The notes: generated by a model from the letters alone, not told the origin. DNA of 64,000 nucleotides from Flavipsychrobacter sp. (GCA_031292525.1 JARLGY010000047.1:1-64000); one strand, 5' to 3'. Shown: positions 25,174 through 34,984, counted from the first letter of the stretch. A program made the numbers and translations.

Positions 25174-26568
25174 TTATTCTGATTTTGACAGCATCATTTC
25201 CTTTATGTCTTCCATCATACGTTTGGCTATGTTGTTGGCCATGGTTTCTGTATGGCTTTCGGCATATATGCGGATAATAGGCTCTGTATTGGAGGTACGA
25301 AGATGTACCCAGTCTTTATCAAACTCTACACGCAGGCCGTCTTCAGTATTGATGGGTTGCTTTTTGTACTTCTTTTTTATCTGTTCAAATATGTGCTTCA
25401 CATTTACATCTTCGGCCAGCTCTATCTTATTTTTAGAAATGAAATAGTCTGGATATGTGCTGCGCAATGTTTTGGTAGTTTTGCCACTTTTAGCCAAGTG
25501 GGTAAGGAATAGTGCAATACCAATAAGTGCATCCCTGCCGTAATGCAATTCAGGTACTATTACACCTCCATTGCCTTCGCCACCTATTACCGCATTTACA
25601 GCCTTCATCTTTGTTACAACATTCACTTCGCCTACAGCACTAGGGTAATATTCGCCACCATGTTTTTCGGTAACATCCCTTAATGCGCGAGTAGAAGATA
25701 AATTAGATACGGTATTGCCTTTTTTGTGGGACAATATGTAATCAGCCACTGCAACCAATGTATATTCTTCGCCAAACAGACTGCCATCTTCGCAAACAAA
25801 ACACAACCTATCCACATCAGGATCGACGGCAATACCTAATGACGCATTTTTCTTTTTAACCACAGAGCACAGTTCAGAAAGATTTTCGGGCAGCGGCTCT
25901 GGGTTGTGTGCAAAGCGACCATTCACTTCTTCATTAATTACTGTGATATCTTCTACCCCTAATGCTTTTAACAAAGCGGGTACAGCGATTGCGCCAGTAG
26001 AATTAACAGGGTCAACAACTATCTTAAAGTTTTTCTTTGCAATGGCAGCTACATCTACAAGGGGGTGCTCCAGGATAATGTTTATGTGCTTAGTTATATA
26101 ATCGTTGTCTTCTGTAAGGGCACCTATTTTGTTTATTTCGGAATAAACAGTTTCGTTTTTCTCCGCATAGTCGAGTAACCATTGGCCGTTTTCTGCACTT
26201 AGGAATTCACCATCTTTATTTAAAAGTTTCAGGGCATTCCATTCTTTAGGGTTGTGGCTTGCTGTGATAATGATTCCACCTGCAGCATTCTCCAATTTTA
26301 CCGCCATCTCAACTGTAGGGGTAGTGCTGAGTCCGAGGTCTATTACATTCATGCCAATGCTCTGCAGTGTAGCAGCTACCAGGTTGCGTACCATAAGTCC
26401 GGATATGCGGGCGTCGCGACCCACAACTATTGTTTTGTTATCGCCCTGCTGGGCTATCCATGCGCCATAAGCTGTAGTGAACTTTACTACATCTATGGGG
26501 GTAAGGCCTGTGCCGGGTTTACCGCCTATTGTTCCCCTGATGCCGGATATAGATTTTATAAGTGCCAT
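25174..26568 (-). CDS. glmM: Phosphoglucosamine mutase
   Basis: Alpha-D-phosphohexomutase, 464 residues, most likely converting glucosamine-6-phosphate to glucosamine-1-phosphate for peptidoglycan and lipopolysaccharide precursors. The family start is ISGIRGTIGG; the phosphoserine is S104 in ITASHNPKEWN; the metal loop is VDPDVDRLCFV (DxDxD type); the sugar-binding loop is GGEGNGGVI; and the phosphate-binding end is RTSNTEPIIRIYAE. The GEGNGG form and S/T choices fit GlmM better than PGM, but a phosphomannomutase activity cannot be excluded from sequence alone. Convergent with the Smr gene. Confidence 0.9.
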   Translation of the reverse strand: MALIKSISGIRGTIGGKPGTGLTPIDVVKFTTAYGAWIAQQGDNKTIVVGRDARISGLMVRNLVAATLQSIGMNVIDLGLSTTPTVEMAVKLENAAGGIIITASHNPKEWNALKLLNKDGEFLSAENGQWLLDYAEKNETVYSEINKIGALTEDNDYITKHINIILEHPLVDVAAIAKKNFKIVVDPVNSTGAIAVPALLKALGVEDITVINEEVNGRFAHNPEPLPENLSELCSVVKKKNASLGIAVDPDVDRLCFVCEDGSLFGEEYTLVAVADYILSHKKGNTVSNLSSTRALRDVTEKHGGEYYPSAVGEVNVVTKMKAVNAVIGGEGNGGVIVPELHYGRDALIGIALFLTHLAKSGKTTKTLRSTYPDYFISKNKIELAEDVNVKHIFEQIKKKYKKQPINTEDGLRVEFDKDWVHLRTSNTEPIIRIYAESHTETMANNIAKRMMEDIKEMMLSKSE

Positions 26569-26732
26569 AAGTTAAAAATGCTTCGGGACGAAGATACTGT
26601 TTTCATTAAAAGCCGTGCATTGAAATATGAAATGAAAGCGTTTATTGTAACAATATTTTAGCTAGTAGAACCCGCTGCTTTATGAAAGTTTTGTAAACAA
26701 ATGATGTTACTTTGTTTAAATTTTTACAATAC

Positions 26733-29585
26733 ATGCGTTTCAATAAAGTTGTATTATCTGTTTTTGTCTTATTTTCTCTTTTAGGCAGTAACTACGTCTA
26801 TGCCCAAACGCATAGCAAGTCAACGGCTGCCGTAACAGGGTTGGGCAATAGTAAGCAAAAACTGCCTGTGGACCCTGAAGTGGCCACCGGTAAACTAGCT
26901 AATGGGCTCACTTATTATATACGTCATAATAACAAGCCTGAGCATAAAGTGGAACTAAGGCTGGTAGTGAAGGCTGGCTCTATACTTGAGGATGAAAGGC
27001 AACTTGGGCTGGCTCACTTTATGGAGCACATGAACTTTAATGGTACCAAGAATTTCCAAAAGAATGAACTGGTGAGCTACCTGCAGAGCATAGGAGTGCA
27101 GTTTGGCGCCGACCTGAATGCAAATACGGGATTTGACCAGACGATATACATACTACCCATACCTACAGATAAGCCTGATAATATAGAGAAGGGATTCCAG
27201 ATAATAGAAGACTGGAGCCATAACGCTTTATTGACCGATAAAGACATAGATGATGAACGTGGTGTTGTATTGGAAGAAAGCAGGTTGGGAAAGGGTGCCA
27301 GTATGCGTATGCTGAATAAGTTTTTCCCTATGTTGGCTTCTGGTTCTTTATATGCAGAACGTTTGCCGATAGGTAAGGATGATATACTAAAGCATTTTAA
27401 TTATGACGAGATACGTCGCTTTTATAAGGACTGGTACCGCCCCGACCTGGAGGCTGTAATAATAGTTGGAGATATAGATACGGTTGCGGCTAAGAAAATG
27501 CTGATAGCTCATTTTGCTGCTATTAAAAATCCGGAGAATGAAAGGAATCGTTTTCACCCCGATGTGAACTCACGCACTAAGCCTGAGGCTATGGTAGTGA
27601 CGGATAAGGAAGCGACCAACTCTGTTCTACAGGTATTATATCCTTATACTCCTAAACGCAAACAGGTAACTATTGAAAATTATAAAGAAGACCTGGAACG
27701 CCAATTGGTATTACAAATGATGAACGAAAGGTTAAATGACCTGGCCCAAAGCAGTACTCCGCCCTTCCTAGGCGCTGAAGTATCTTTTGAAGACCTGATA
27801 CAAGGCTATGAATCTTTTGGTTTGGGCGCGGCCTTTGGTAAGGATGGTGCAGGAAAAGCTTTAAATGCTATTACCGGTGAACTGATAAAAGCCCGGGAAT
27901 ATGGATTTACACAGAACGAACTGGACCGTACGAAGAGGGACATGATGAGTAACATTGAAAAATCGTACAACGAGCGGCATACAACAGAGAGTAGCACTTA
28001 TACGGAAGAATATATTCGCGCATTTACAGAAGAGGAACCTTTCCCGGGGATTGAAAAGGAATATGGATATTATAAAACCATGCTGCCTGCCATACAGCTT
28101 GGCGATCTGAATGGCTTGCTCAGCCAATGGACAAAAAACAGCAATACATTTAGCCTGATAACCGGCCCGGATAAGGCTGGCCTGAACCTGCCGACCAGTG
28201 ATGAGCTACTGGCCATGACCAATGCAGCACTGAAGCAAGATGTAAAAAATACAGAAGAGAAAGCTGTAGCTACAAGCCTAATGACCACCTTGCCAACACC
28301 TGGAACTGTAGTAAATAAAACAGAAGAAACCGGCCTGGATGCAACAACATATACCCTGAGCAATGGTATAAAGGTGACCATAAAGCCTACCACTTTTAAA
28401 AGTGATGAAATAACAATGGTGGGGCTGAAGAAAGGAGGCAAAAATAACTACGGACTTGCTGATAAGAATAATGCACAGTTTGCGACTGAAATAGTGGATG
28501 CTATGGGTGTGAGTACTTTTAGCCCTAGTGACCTTGAAAAGATAACGGCTGGTAAAGCTATATCTGTATCTGTGAGTATGGGTGATATAACAGATGATGT
28601 GAATGGTAAAAGCACTGTGAATGATTTTGAAAGCATGCTGCAATTGATGAACTTATACCTTGCCCAGCCACGTAAGGATGAAGGGCTGTTCAATGCATTA
28701 AAGGATAAATCGAAGACGATGCTTCAGTTTATATCGTCTAACCCGCAGGCTGCTTTTGCAGATACCCTGAATAAGGTGTTATACAACGGAAATCCATTGG
28801 CTAAAAGGCCATTCCCGAGTGCGGCTGATTTTGATGATATAAACCTGGACAGGAGCTTAAAGATATATCGCGATGAATTTGGAGCAGCTGATGGTTACCA
28901 CTTTTTTGTAGTTGGAAATGTAGCGCCGGATGTAGCGTTGCCACTAATAGCACGTTATATAGGAAGCCTGCCTAAAGAAAACAAGACAGTAGGCGCTAAG
29001 GACAATGGCGTGCGGCCAATAAGTGGCGTACATGCTATGAATGTTTATAAAGGCAAAGAAAAGAAGAGTCTGATCATATCGGTACACTATGGTGAAGTGC
29101 CTTACTCTGAAGACCTGGGTATGAAAGCACAGGCTGTTGCAGATATACTAAACATAAAGGTGATTGAAAACCTCCGCGAGAAACTGGGTGGCATTTATAC
29201 AGGTGGCTTTAGCAGCAGGGTAGAGAAGGAACCTTACCAACACTATAGTGTAACCCTGCACCTGCCTTGCGGCCCTGAAAATGTAGATAAGCTTATAGCT
29301 GCTGCCAAAGACGAAATAAAAAGCATGCAGCAACAAGGCCCGGATGAGGCAGACTTGCAAAAAGTAAAGAATACCTGGATAGAGAAGTATCATACATCAG
29401 TAAAAGAAAATGGCTACTGGAGCAGTATGTTGCAAAATATTTTGTTTCATGATGCCGATAAAGACAGGGTATTGCACTATGAAGATTATATTGATAAAAT
29501 AACTAAAGAGGATATTAAAAACACTGCAAACGTACTATTTGCTGGAAATAATGAGTTTACAGCAATATTATACCCAGAGCCATAG
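26733..29585 (+). CDS. M16 family zinc metallopeptidase, two-lobed, secreted
   Basis: A 950-residue insulinase/pitrilysin-type peptidase. The ATG at 26733 is chosen because it opens a signal peptide (MRFNKVVLSVFVLFSLLG, cleavage near VYAQ); an in-frame TTG lies 21 bases upstream. The inverted zinc motif HFMEH (H95, E98, H99) is in the first lobe, followed by the glutamate in ERGVVLEES about 75 residues later. The second lobe (about residues 530-950) has the M16 C-terminal fold without an HxxEH motif, and contains an R/Y-type substrate pocket near the end. These enzymes degrade peptides in the periplasm. It is complete and stands alone before the tRNA gene. Confidence 0.9.
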   Translation: MRFNKVVLSVFVLFSLLGSNYVYAQTHSKSTAAVTGLGNSKQKLPVDPEVATGKLANGLTYYIRHNNKPEHKVELRLVVKAGSILEDERQLGLAHFMEHMNFNGTKNFQKNELVSYLQSIGVQFGADLNANTGFDQTIYILPIPTDKPDNIEKGFQIIEDWSHNALLTDKDIDDERGVVLEESRLGKGASMRMLNKFFPMLASGSLYAERLPIGKDDILKHFNYDEIRRFYKDWYRPDLEAVIIVGDIDTVAAKKMLIAHFAAIKNPENERNRFHPDVNSRTKPEAMVVTDKEATNSVLQVLYPYTPKRKQVTIENYKEDLERQLVLQMMNERLNDLAQSSTPPFLGAEVSFEDLIQGYESFGLGAAFGKDGAGKALNAITGELIKAREYGFTQNELDRTKRDMMSNIEKSYNERHTTESSTYTEEYIRAFTEEEPFPGIEKEYGYYKTMLPAIQLGDLNGLLSQWTKNSNTFSLITGPDKAGLNLPTSDELLAMTNAALKQDVKNTEEKAVATSLMTTLPTPGTVVNKTEETGLDATTYTLSNGIKVTIKPTTFKSDEITMVGLKKGGKNNYGLADKNNAQFATEIVDAMGVSTFSPSDLEKITAGKAISVSVSMGDITDDVNGKSTVNDFESMLQLMNLYLAQPRKDEGLFNALKDKSKTMLQFISSNPQAAFADTLNKVLYNGNPLAKRPFPSAADFDDINLDRSLKIYRDEFGAADGYHFFVVGNVAPDVALPLIARYIGSLPKENKTVGAKDNGVRPISGVHAMNVYKGKEKKSLIISVHYGEVPYSEDLGMKAQAVADILNIKVIENLREKLGGIYTGGFSSRVEKEPYQHYSVTLHLPCGPENVDKLIAAAKDEIKSMQQQGPDEADLQKVKNTWIEKYHTSVKENGYWSSMLQNILFHDADKDRVLHYEDYIDKITKEDIKNTANVLFAGNNEFTAILYPEP

Positions 29586-29650
29586 AACTTAACTTTAAAT
29601 ACCTAAATAATACTGTTGGTAATTGGGTTGCGTAGAATTTTACATTCTTC

Positions 29651-29681
29651 TTTGAAAAATGGACAAGAGTAATTATCTTTG
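29651..29681 (+). promoter_or_regulatory. Promoter of the tRNA-Arg gene
   Basis: TTTG (29651-29654) and TATCTTTG (29674-29681) are separated by exactly 19 bases, the best promoter in the window, and lie 20 bases before the mature tRNA 5' end. Confidence 0.8.
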
Positions 29682-29700
29682 CAATCCCAATTGAAAAAAG

Positions 29701-29774
29701 GGCCTTGTAGCTCAACTGAATAGAGCACTTGACTACGGATCAAGAGGTTTCTGGTTTGAATCCAGACAGGGTCA
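29701..29774 (+). tRNA. tRNA-Arg (anticodon ACG)
   Basis: A 74-base cloverleaf. The 7-bp acceptor stem GGCCTTG/CAGGGTC includes G-T wobbles; the D-arm is GCTC/GAGC; the anticodon stem is CTTGA/TCAAG with loop CTACGGA, giving anticodon ACG (read as ICG after A34 deamination, decoding CGU/CGC/CGA); the T-arm is TCTGG/CCAGA with loop TTTGAAT. CCA is not encoded, usual in Bacteroidota. It has its own promoter and terminator. Confidence 0.95.
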
Positions 29775-29786
29775 CACTTAAATGGT

Positions 29787-29825
29787 AATGGTTTCAAGGT
29801 TTTACACTTTGAAACCATTTTTGTT
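29787..29825 (+). terminator. Terminator of the tRNA-Arg gene
   Basis: AATGGTTTCAA (29787-29797) pairs with TTGAAACCATT (29809-29819), followed by a run of T, 13 bases after the mature tRNA end. Confidence 0.85.
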
Positions 29826-29926
29826 TTTCACACGATTTGCACATTATGTGAATTTGCAGGCTTTTTTGAATAGAAACTTTTAACTGTCTTGATATTTTTA
29901 GTATTATTGTTTCAAATAACAAAATC

Positions 29927-30232
29927 ATGAACAAAGCAGAATTGATCGATCAGATAGCCAAGGATGCTGGTCTTACTAAAACACAAGCTAATGCTACATT
30001 AGAATCCCTTACCGGAGCAATAGTTGCCACGTTGAAAAAAGGAGAAACTGTTACATTAGTTGGGTTTGGTACGTTTTCGGTAATTGAGCGTGCTGCAAGA
30101 AATGGCCGTAATCCACAAACAGGAGAAACGATCAAAATCAAAGCAAGCAAATCGCCTAAATTTAAAGCAGGTAAAGAATTTGCAACTAAGATTGCAGGTG
30201 CAAAAGCTACAAAGGCTGCTGCTAAAAAGTAA
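29927..30232 (+). CDS. HU family DNA-binding protein
   Basis: A 101-residue nucleoid protein that bends and compacts DNA as a dimer. The N-terminal helical body begins [21 protein letters not shown]; the strand region is [25 protein letters not shown] (the arm with the NPQTG tip that inserts the proline into DNA), ending with FKAGKEFA. The tail ([12 protein letters not shown]) is an alanine/lysine extension a little longer than in E. coli HU, seen in other Bacteroidota. No clear promoter matches were found upstream; a terminator follows. Confidence 0.95.
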   Translation: MNKAELIDQIAKDAGLTKTQANATLESLTGAIVATLKKGETVTLVGFGTFSVIERAARNGRNPQTGETIKIKASKSPKFKAGKEFATKIAGAKATKAAAKK

Positions 30233-30252
30233 GAATAATATCTTTTGAGGTT

Positions 30253-30288
30253 ATGGTCGCCATTCATAAAATGGCGGCCATTTTTTTT
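30253..30288 (+). terminator. Terminator of the HU gene
   Basis: ATGGTCGCCATT (30253-30264) and AATGGCGGCCAT (30270-30281) form a stem with one mismatch, followed by a run of T. Confidence 0.85.
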
Positions 30289-30342
30289 GATAGTCAAGCT
30301 GAGAGACCTTGGATTACTCGCATAGCTCGTTTCTTTAAGTAG

Positions 30343-31224
30343 TTATCTACAGACCGTTATTTTCCTTATGTACTTGTTGCTGCCCGCCCAGATCTCAGCA
30401 TAATAAATACCGGCGGCGAACCCAGATAAGTTGATAGATAGAGGTTTGGAAAGATCGTTGAAATCTAGCTTTGATACTTGCGTCCCTACAGTGTTATATA
30501 GCTTGATACTGCCTGTTGTATTGGGTTGGTCAGGCAGCGCAAGTTGTACATAATTATTTGCCGGGTTAGGGAATATTAGTACGTTACCTGTGTTGTTTGA
30601 GATATTGGAGAGACCAGTGGTATGTCTGCTGATATGGATATTATCGATTGAAACCTGGAAGGAGTCGTGTACGCCATAATATTTAAATGCGATGCACGAG
30701 AATGGGAAGATGGTATTGGGAATAACAAAATTGCCTGTATCGCGGAAGTTATGGTCGCAAGAAGCCATACCTGTAAGGTTTGCAAGCAATACTTGTCCGT
30801 AGGAAACTGCCGGAAGATTTGATCCTTCGATCAGGTAAAGTAATATAGAATCTGATGGGGCGGCTGTGCAATTTGCTGCAAATACGTTTATGGAAAACGA
30901 ATCGATGATTTCTCCACCATGAATATCCAGGGGAGGGGAAACATACCACTGGGCAATGGTGTCTGCAAAGGTAGAATCTGTAAGCGCAGCATTGGGTGAT
31001 TGTAATATATTGGGTGATGATGGTGCAGAAGCGGATGGTACTATAGCCCATTTATATTTGCTGGTATTACCTTCTGCATCAGCAAATTGCCCCCAGGAAT
31101 AAATACTTGTACTACTGATAGTACTATCAAAGCCGGTGTAGTAAGGTAAAGGAACGATCTGTGCTGTTATCTTTGAGATGATGATGCCGAAAAACAGGGT
31201 AAAAAGTAGGAGTGTTTTTTTCAT
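30343..31224 (-). CDS. T9SS-sorted secreted protein
   Basis: A 293-residue secreted protein. The start at 31224 (MKKTLLLFTLFFGIIISKIT, signal peptide cleaved near AQ) is preferred to a longer form from 31254. The middle is a beta-rich domain of about 180 residues of the kind seen in choice-of-anchor or MAM-like surface modules (YTGFDSTISS, later CNFA-type strands with DSILLYLIEG). The last 80 residues are a T9SS type A sorting domain (VLIFPNPANNYVQL, then AAGIYYAEIWAGS and KYIRKITVCR). The ligand is unknown. It is divergent from the AbiC-like gene. Confidence 0.8.
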   Translation of the reverse strand: MKKTLLLFTLFFGIIISKITAQIVPLPYYTGFDSTISSTSIYSWGQFADAEGNTSKYKWAIVPSASAPSSPNILQSPNAALTDSTFADTIAQWYVSPPLDIHGGEIIDSFSINVFAANCTAAPSDSILLYLIEGSNLPAVSYGQVLLANLTGMASCDHNFRDTGNFVIPNTIFPFSCIAFKYYGVHDSFQVSIDNIHISRHTTGLSNISNNTGNVLIFPNPANNYVQLALPDQPNTTGSIKLYNTVGTQVSKLDFNDLSKPLSINLSGFAAGIYYAEIWAGSNKYIRKITVCR

Positions 31225-31396
31225 AGAGTTTATATCTATAGACGTAAAAAACATCGCACAGACTTGGTAAATGTGAAAAATAATGTATGGTATAGTTTTG
31301 TCTGACTAGTTTGGGAAAAGAAATATTGGGGCGTGAATTGGCAATGTACACAATCAAATAATTGCTATTTTTAAAGAGTATTTGTGAGGTGTTGAT

Positions 31397-32653
31397 ATGA
31401 AAAAGAGAACAAAAAATATGATCTGGATCGTTATCAGTTCGCTGATAGCGCTTTCTTTTCTGTTTATAGGCGATGCAATACGGCAAAGCAGGGGCTTTGG
31501 TGACTTTGAATTTAACCGATTTAACAATCTTCCCAATTACCTTGTATTTATTGCTACCGGCATTAGTGCAGGTTTGCTGTACATGACCTTAAACGACCAA
31601 AGCAAGGCCAACCAGGTTGCCGCATTTGAGAACCGGTTCTTTAAATTTATTGATTATCACCGCGATAACGTGGCGCAAATGCGGTACACAAATCCTGATA
31701 ATTCGGATGAAAATAAGATATGGAACAACAGCCAGGTTTTTATGGTGATCCATTACCAGGTGAGAGACTTACTGGTAGAGTTTTTTAAGAATTGCGGATT
31801 TAAGAACCCCGATGTGCACCAGAAGAAGATAGCAGTTGCTTTTGTCTATCAATGTGTGTTGTATGGCGCAGGAGAAGACGGGATAAGAATACTTAAAACA
31901 ATGTACAGGGACCACCCGGAATACTTTGATTATGTAAACTTTGAAAACAGGAAGGTAGAAAGGGGCGCGCTAAGGCACGTAAATACAGAACATACAGTGA
32001 AAGATGCAGACAGGAAATATTATTCCGGGCACGTAAGGCGACTGGGGCATTATTTTAGGAATATGTATCAGGCTGTAAAATATGTAGATGAGCAAAAATT
32101 TTTAAGTGAAAAAGAGAAGTACCATTATGTGAAAACATATAGGGCACAGATGTCGGTTTACGAGCAATTGGTATTTTTTTATAGTTCTTTATCAAAGTCG
32201 GGAGAAAGTTGGGAATGGGAGGAATATTTGAAGCCTTGTCCTACAGACCCCCAATCGAGAAAACTCTCTTTTGATAATCTGCTTATTACAAAATATAACC
32301 TTATCAGAAATACATTGTATAATGACGTGTATGGCGAGGTTACCAATGGTATATTCATTAAGGATTTTTATCCGCTCATGAACCTGGAGCACGAGGAGAA
32401 GTGCAGTATTTATGGTAAACTGCGATATGAAGGGTATGATAAAATAGAAAACAATAATATTTGCCGTTTTTGCTTTAATGAGAAATACAAGGGTTCGGAA
32501 AGTGGCAATTATGAAGAAAAAATACGGGAGTACTTTACCAAACAGCAATTGCTACGAGATAGGGAAGAGCACAACAACTTTATATGCAATGAGCCCGATT
32601 GCAAGAGTATGCCTGTAATTACTGAGTTAAAACAGAAATTTGATATCGTGTAG
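31397..32653 (+). CDS. Putative phage abortive infection protein (putAbiC-like), membrane-bound
   Basis: A 418-residue protein with two N-terminal membrane helices (about residues 8-26 and 47-65) and a long cytoplasmic alpha-helical domain. The segment RRLGHYFRNMYQAVKYVDE (about residues 214-232), followed by YRAQMSVYEQLVFFYSSLS, is the recognisable core of the putative AbiC family (relatives of lactococcal AbiC). Those proteins are linked to abortive phage infection but have no known activity. Two CxxC-type pairs near the C-terminus (ICRFC, then CNEPDC) may bind a metal ion and are unusual for the family. It stands alone, without restriction, toxin or retron genes beside it. The call is by eye. 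Confidence 0.6.
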   Translation: MKKRTKNMIWIVISSLIALSFLFIGDAIRQSRGFGDFEFNRFNNLPNYLVFIATGISAGLLYMTLNDQSKANQVAAFENRFFKFIDYHRDNVAQMRYTNPDNSDENKIWNNSQVFMVIHYQVRDLLVEFFKNCGFKNPDVHQKKIAVAFVYQCVLYGAGEDGIRILKTMYRDHPEYFDYVNFENRKVERGALRHVNTEHTVKDADRKYYSGHVRRLGHYFRNMYQAVKYVDEQKFLSEKEKYHYVKTYRAQMSVYEQLVFFYSSLSKSGESWEWEEYLKPCPTDPQSRKLSFDNLLITKYNLIRNTLYNDVYGEVTNGIFIKDFYPLMNLEHEEKCSIYGKLRYEGYDKIENNNICRFCFNEKYKGSESGNYEEKIREYFTKQQLLRDREEHNNFICNEPDCKSMPVITELKQKFDIV

Positions 32654-32718
32654 CGGTGTATTTACACATTCCAGCATTAATATTCCTTCTACCCTTTACC
32701 ATAAACCAAACAATTACC

Positions 32719-32726
32719 TATTTTTG
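32719..32726 (+). promoter_or_regulatory. -7 promoter element of the CorC-like gene
   Basis: TATTTTTG is a full TAnnTTTG match only 5 bases before the ATG at 32732; TTTA at 32695-32698 could be its -33 element (20-base spacing). The short distance would give a nearly leaderless transcript. Confidence 0.35.
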
Positions 32727-32731
32727 TCTAT

Positions 32732-33997
32732 ATGGATATGTCGCATCTGCTGTTTTACATACTTGGTTGTATTCTGTTGATCGGTTTTTTTGCAGGCACG
32801 GAAATAGCGTTTATTTCGGCAAATAAGCTAAATATTGAATTACGAAAAAAGCAGGGTACAGTTTCTGGCCGCATATTGGCCAGGTTCATGGAAAATCCTT
32901 CTGAGTTTATAGGTACCAGTCTTGTGGGGGTAAATGTGCTGCTGGTTATATATGGCCTGCTGATGACACAGCTTACAGACCCATTCCTTTCAAATTTACC
33001 TCCTCCTTTTAATTCTGAGTATGTACATCTTTTACTGGATACGCTTATAGCTACATTGGTGATACTGACCTTTGCGGAGTTTCTACCTAAAGCAATTTTC
33101 AGATCGAGAGCAGAAACTGTACTGGCACTGTTTAGCATACCAATGCTTATTATGTATTACATACTTTTCCCTGTAGCTAAAATATTTGTTTCCATATCTG
33201 AGTTCATACTGAAATACCTGTTTAATGTGCGTATTAAGGACAACAGGCAGGTATTTAACAGAGTGGACCTTGAGGTATTTGTGAAGCAAAGCCTGCATGG
33301 TCATGAAAATGAGAACAGTGAGGTGAATACAGAGCTGTTTGAAAACGCCTTGTACCTGGTAAACGTAAGGATACGCAAGTGTATGGTGCCCCGTAATGAA
33401 ATAGAGGCAGTGGATGTAAGTACGCCTATACATGTGGTGCGCGATAAGTTTATAGAAACTAAATTGTCTAAAATATTGGTGTATGATGGTAATGCCGACA
33501 ATATGATAGGCTATATACATCACCTGGACCTGAACAGGAAGCCAAAGGACATACGGGAGGTATTGCACTCCATTACTGCAGTGCCTGAAGCCATGAGCGC
33601 TGTGGACCTTATGAACAGGTTTACCAAGGAGCGTAAAAGTATAGCGTGGGTAATAGATGAATTTGGTGGTACTGCAGGGATAGTGACTATGGAGGATGTG
33701 CTTGAGGAGATATTCGGAGATATTAATGATGAGTATGATGTGCAGGAGTATGTGGAAAAGCAGATAGCTGAGCACGAGTACATATTATCTGGAAGGTTGG
33801 AGTTGGATTACCTGAATGAGAAGTATGGGTTTAATTTCCCGATAGGGGAGTCTGAAACGCTCTCAGGTTATATTATAGCTGAACATGAGGCTATACCCAA
33901 ACTGAAAGAGCGCATTATAATAGACCGGTATGAGTTTGATGTATTGCTGGTTAGTGATACCCGTATTGAAACGGTGAAGCTGAAAGTTTTTCAATAA
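32732..33997 (+). CDS. CNNM/CorC-like (HlyC/TlyC) membrane protein with CBS domains
   Basis: A 421-residue inner-membrane protein. An N-terminal DUF21/CNNM transmembrane domain (about residues 5-180), a pair of CBS domains (about 205-320, with MVPRNEIEAVDVS at its start), and a C-terminal CorC_HlyC domain (about 335-420) are seen. Family members transport or regulate divalent cations (Mg, Co); one branch in Bacteroidota (GldE) is linked to gliding motility, so either role is possible. No gliding gene is nearby. It is complete. Confidence 0.85.
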   Translation: MDMSHLLFYILGCILLIGFFAGTEIAFISANKLNIELRKKQGTVSGRILARFMENPSEFIGTSLVGVNVLLVIYGLLMTQLTDPFLSNLPPPFNSEYVHLLLDTLIATLVILTFAEFLPKAIFRSRAETVLALFSIPMLIMYYILFPVAKIFVSISEFILKYLFNVRIKDNRQVFNRVDLEVFVKQSLHGHENENSEVNTELFENALYLVNVRIRKCMVPRNEIEAVDVSTPIHVVRDKFIETKLSKILVYDGNADNMIGYIHHLDLNRKPKDIREVLHSITAVPEAMSAVDLMNRFTKERKSIAWVIDEFGGTAGIVTMEDVLEEIFGDINDEYDVQEYVEKQIAEHEYILSGRLELDYLNEKYGFNFPIGESETLSGYIIAEHEAIPKLKERIIIDRYEFDVLLVSDTRIETVKLKVFQ

Positions 33998-34029
33998 GTA
34001 TATATAGTTTTCTCCTAAAAAAATATTTT

Positions 34030-34557
34030 ATGTCTGTTTTGCGTCCTTTTAACCTGAATAAGTGGATAGATGAACACCGCCACCTGTTGAAACCACCGGT
34101 GGGTAACCAGTCGGTTTATAAAGCCACTAAAGACTTTATAGTAATGGTAGTAGGCGGCCCTAACAGCCGGAAGGATTTTCATTATAATGCTACAGAGGAA
34201 TTGTTTTATCAACTGGAAGGTGATATAGTGGTACGTATACAGGAGGATGGGAAGATAGTGGACATACCTATAAAAGAGGGTGAAATGTTCCTGCTGCCAG
34301 GTAATACACCACACTCACCACAACGTAAAGAAAATACCATAGGGCTGGTAATAGAAAAAGTGCGTGGGGCAGATGAAATGGATTCCTTTATGTGGTTTTG
34401 TGAAAATTGCGAACATAAGCTATATGAAGAGCAGGTGAATGTGCAAGATATAGTGAAGCAACTGCCACCATTGATGGAACGTTTTTATGCAGATGAAGCT
34501 AAACGCACCTGCAAGAACTGTGGTACAGTAATGCAGCCGCCCGTACCTAAAAAGTAG
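34030..34557 (+). CDS. 3-hydroxyanthranilate 3,4-dioxygenase
   Basis: A 175-residue cupin dioxygenase that opens the ring of 3-hydroxyanthranilate on the way to quinolinate (NAD or degradation). Iron ligands are visible as H and E in RKDFHYNATEELFYQLEGD and H in GNTPHSPQR. The C-terminus has two CxxC pairs (CENCEHK and CKNCGTVM), the rubredoxin-like second metal site typical of bacterial HAAO. No other kynurenine pathway gene lies in the window, so it may serve de novo NAD synthesis with genes elsewhere. It follows the CorC-like gene by 32 bases and may be co-transcribed. Confidence 0.92.
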   Translation: MSVLRPFNLNKWIDEHRHLLKPPVGNQSVYKATKDFIVMVVGGPNSRKDFHYNATEELFYQLEGDIVVRIQEDGKIVDIPIKEGEMFLLPGNTPHSPQRKENTIGLVIEKVRGADEMDSFMWFCENCEHKLYEEQVNVQDIVKQLPPLMERFYADEAKRTCKNCGTVMQPPVPKK

Positions 34558-34662
34558 GCTCTAAAACAGAGGAAACTATTTTCGGCGTTAATTTGGTAGA
34601 ACCCCTAGATAAATGACTGCAAATATTTACTTTTGCGGAGCCTGTAAAATTTAATACAATAC

Positions 34663-34962
34663 ATGTCAAACGAAATACATAACGATACGCATCACGAAAA
34701 TCCGGGCCAGACCGAAAGAGCTAAGTCTAAAACCGCATTCCAGTCATCTTTCTGGTTTGTTATTATACTGGTATTCTTGTTTATAGCGGCCATTAACTTT
34801 GCAAATGTTATGGGCAAGAGTGGCGAAGGAGAAAAGTCTGAAGCATCAAAAGAAGCTGGTACACCGGCTACTGAAATGCAGAAAACGGAAGAGCGTACTG
34901 ACACAGCAAATGTAAAGCATGGTCATGATGCAGATACCATCCAGTCTGAACAGCATTTATAA
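34663..34962 (+). CDS. Small single-pass membrane protein of unknown function
   Basis: A 99-residue protein with a polar N-terminus, one hydrophobic helix (about residues 30-50, SFWFVIILVFLFIAAINFAN) and a charged, low-complexity C-terminal tail rich in Glu, Lys, Ala and Thr that probably lies in the periplasm. TACTTTTG at 34628-34635 is a full -7 match. It lies 22 bases before the heptose epimerase gene and may be co-transcribed. I do not recognise a family. Confidence 0.65.
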   Translation: MSNEIHNDTHHENPGQTERAKSKTAFQSSFWFVIILVFLFIAAINFANVMGKSGEGEKSEASKEAGTPATEMQKTEERTDTANVKHGHDADTIQSEQHL

Positions 34963-34984
34963 GCAGCACTGCTAAAGAGCTTTT

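Noticed and set aside
33083-33775. 230-residue minus-strand ORF
   Set aside because: Antisense to the CorC-like gene with intact CBS domains; no recognisable domain.
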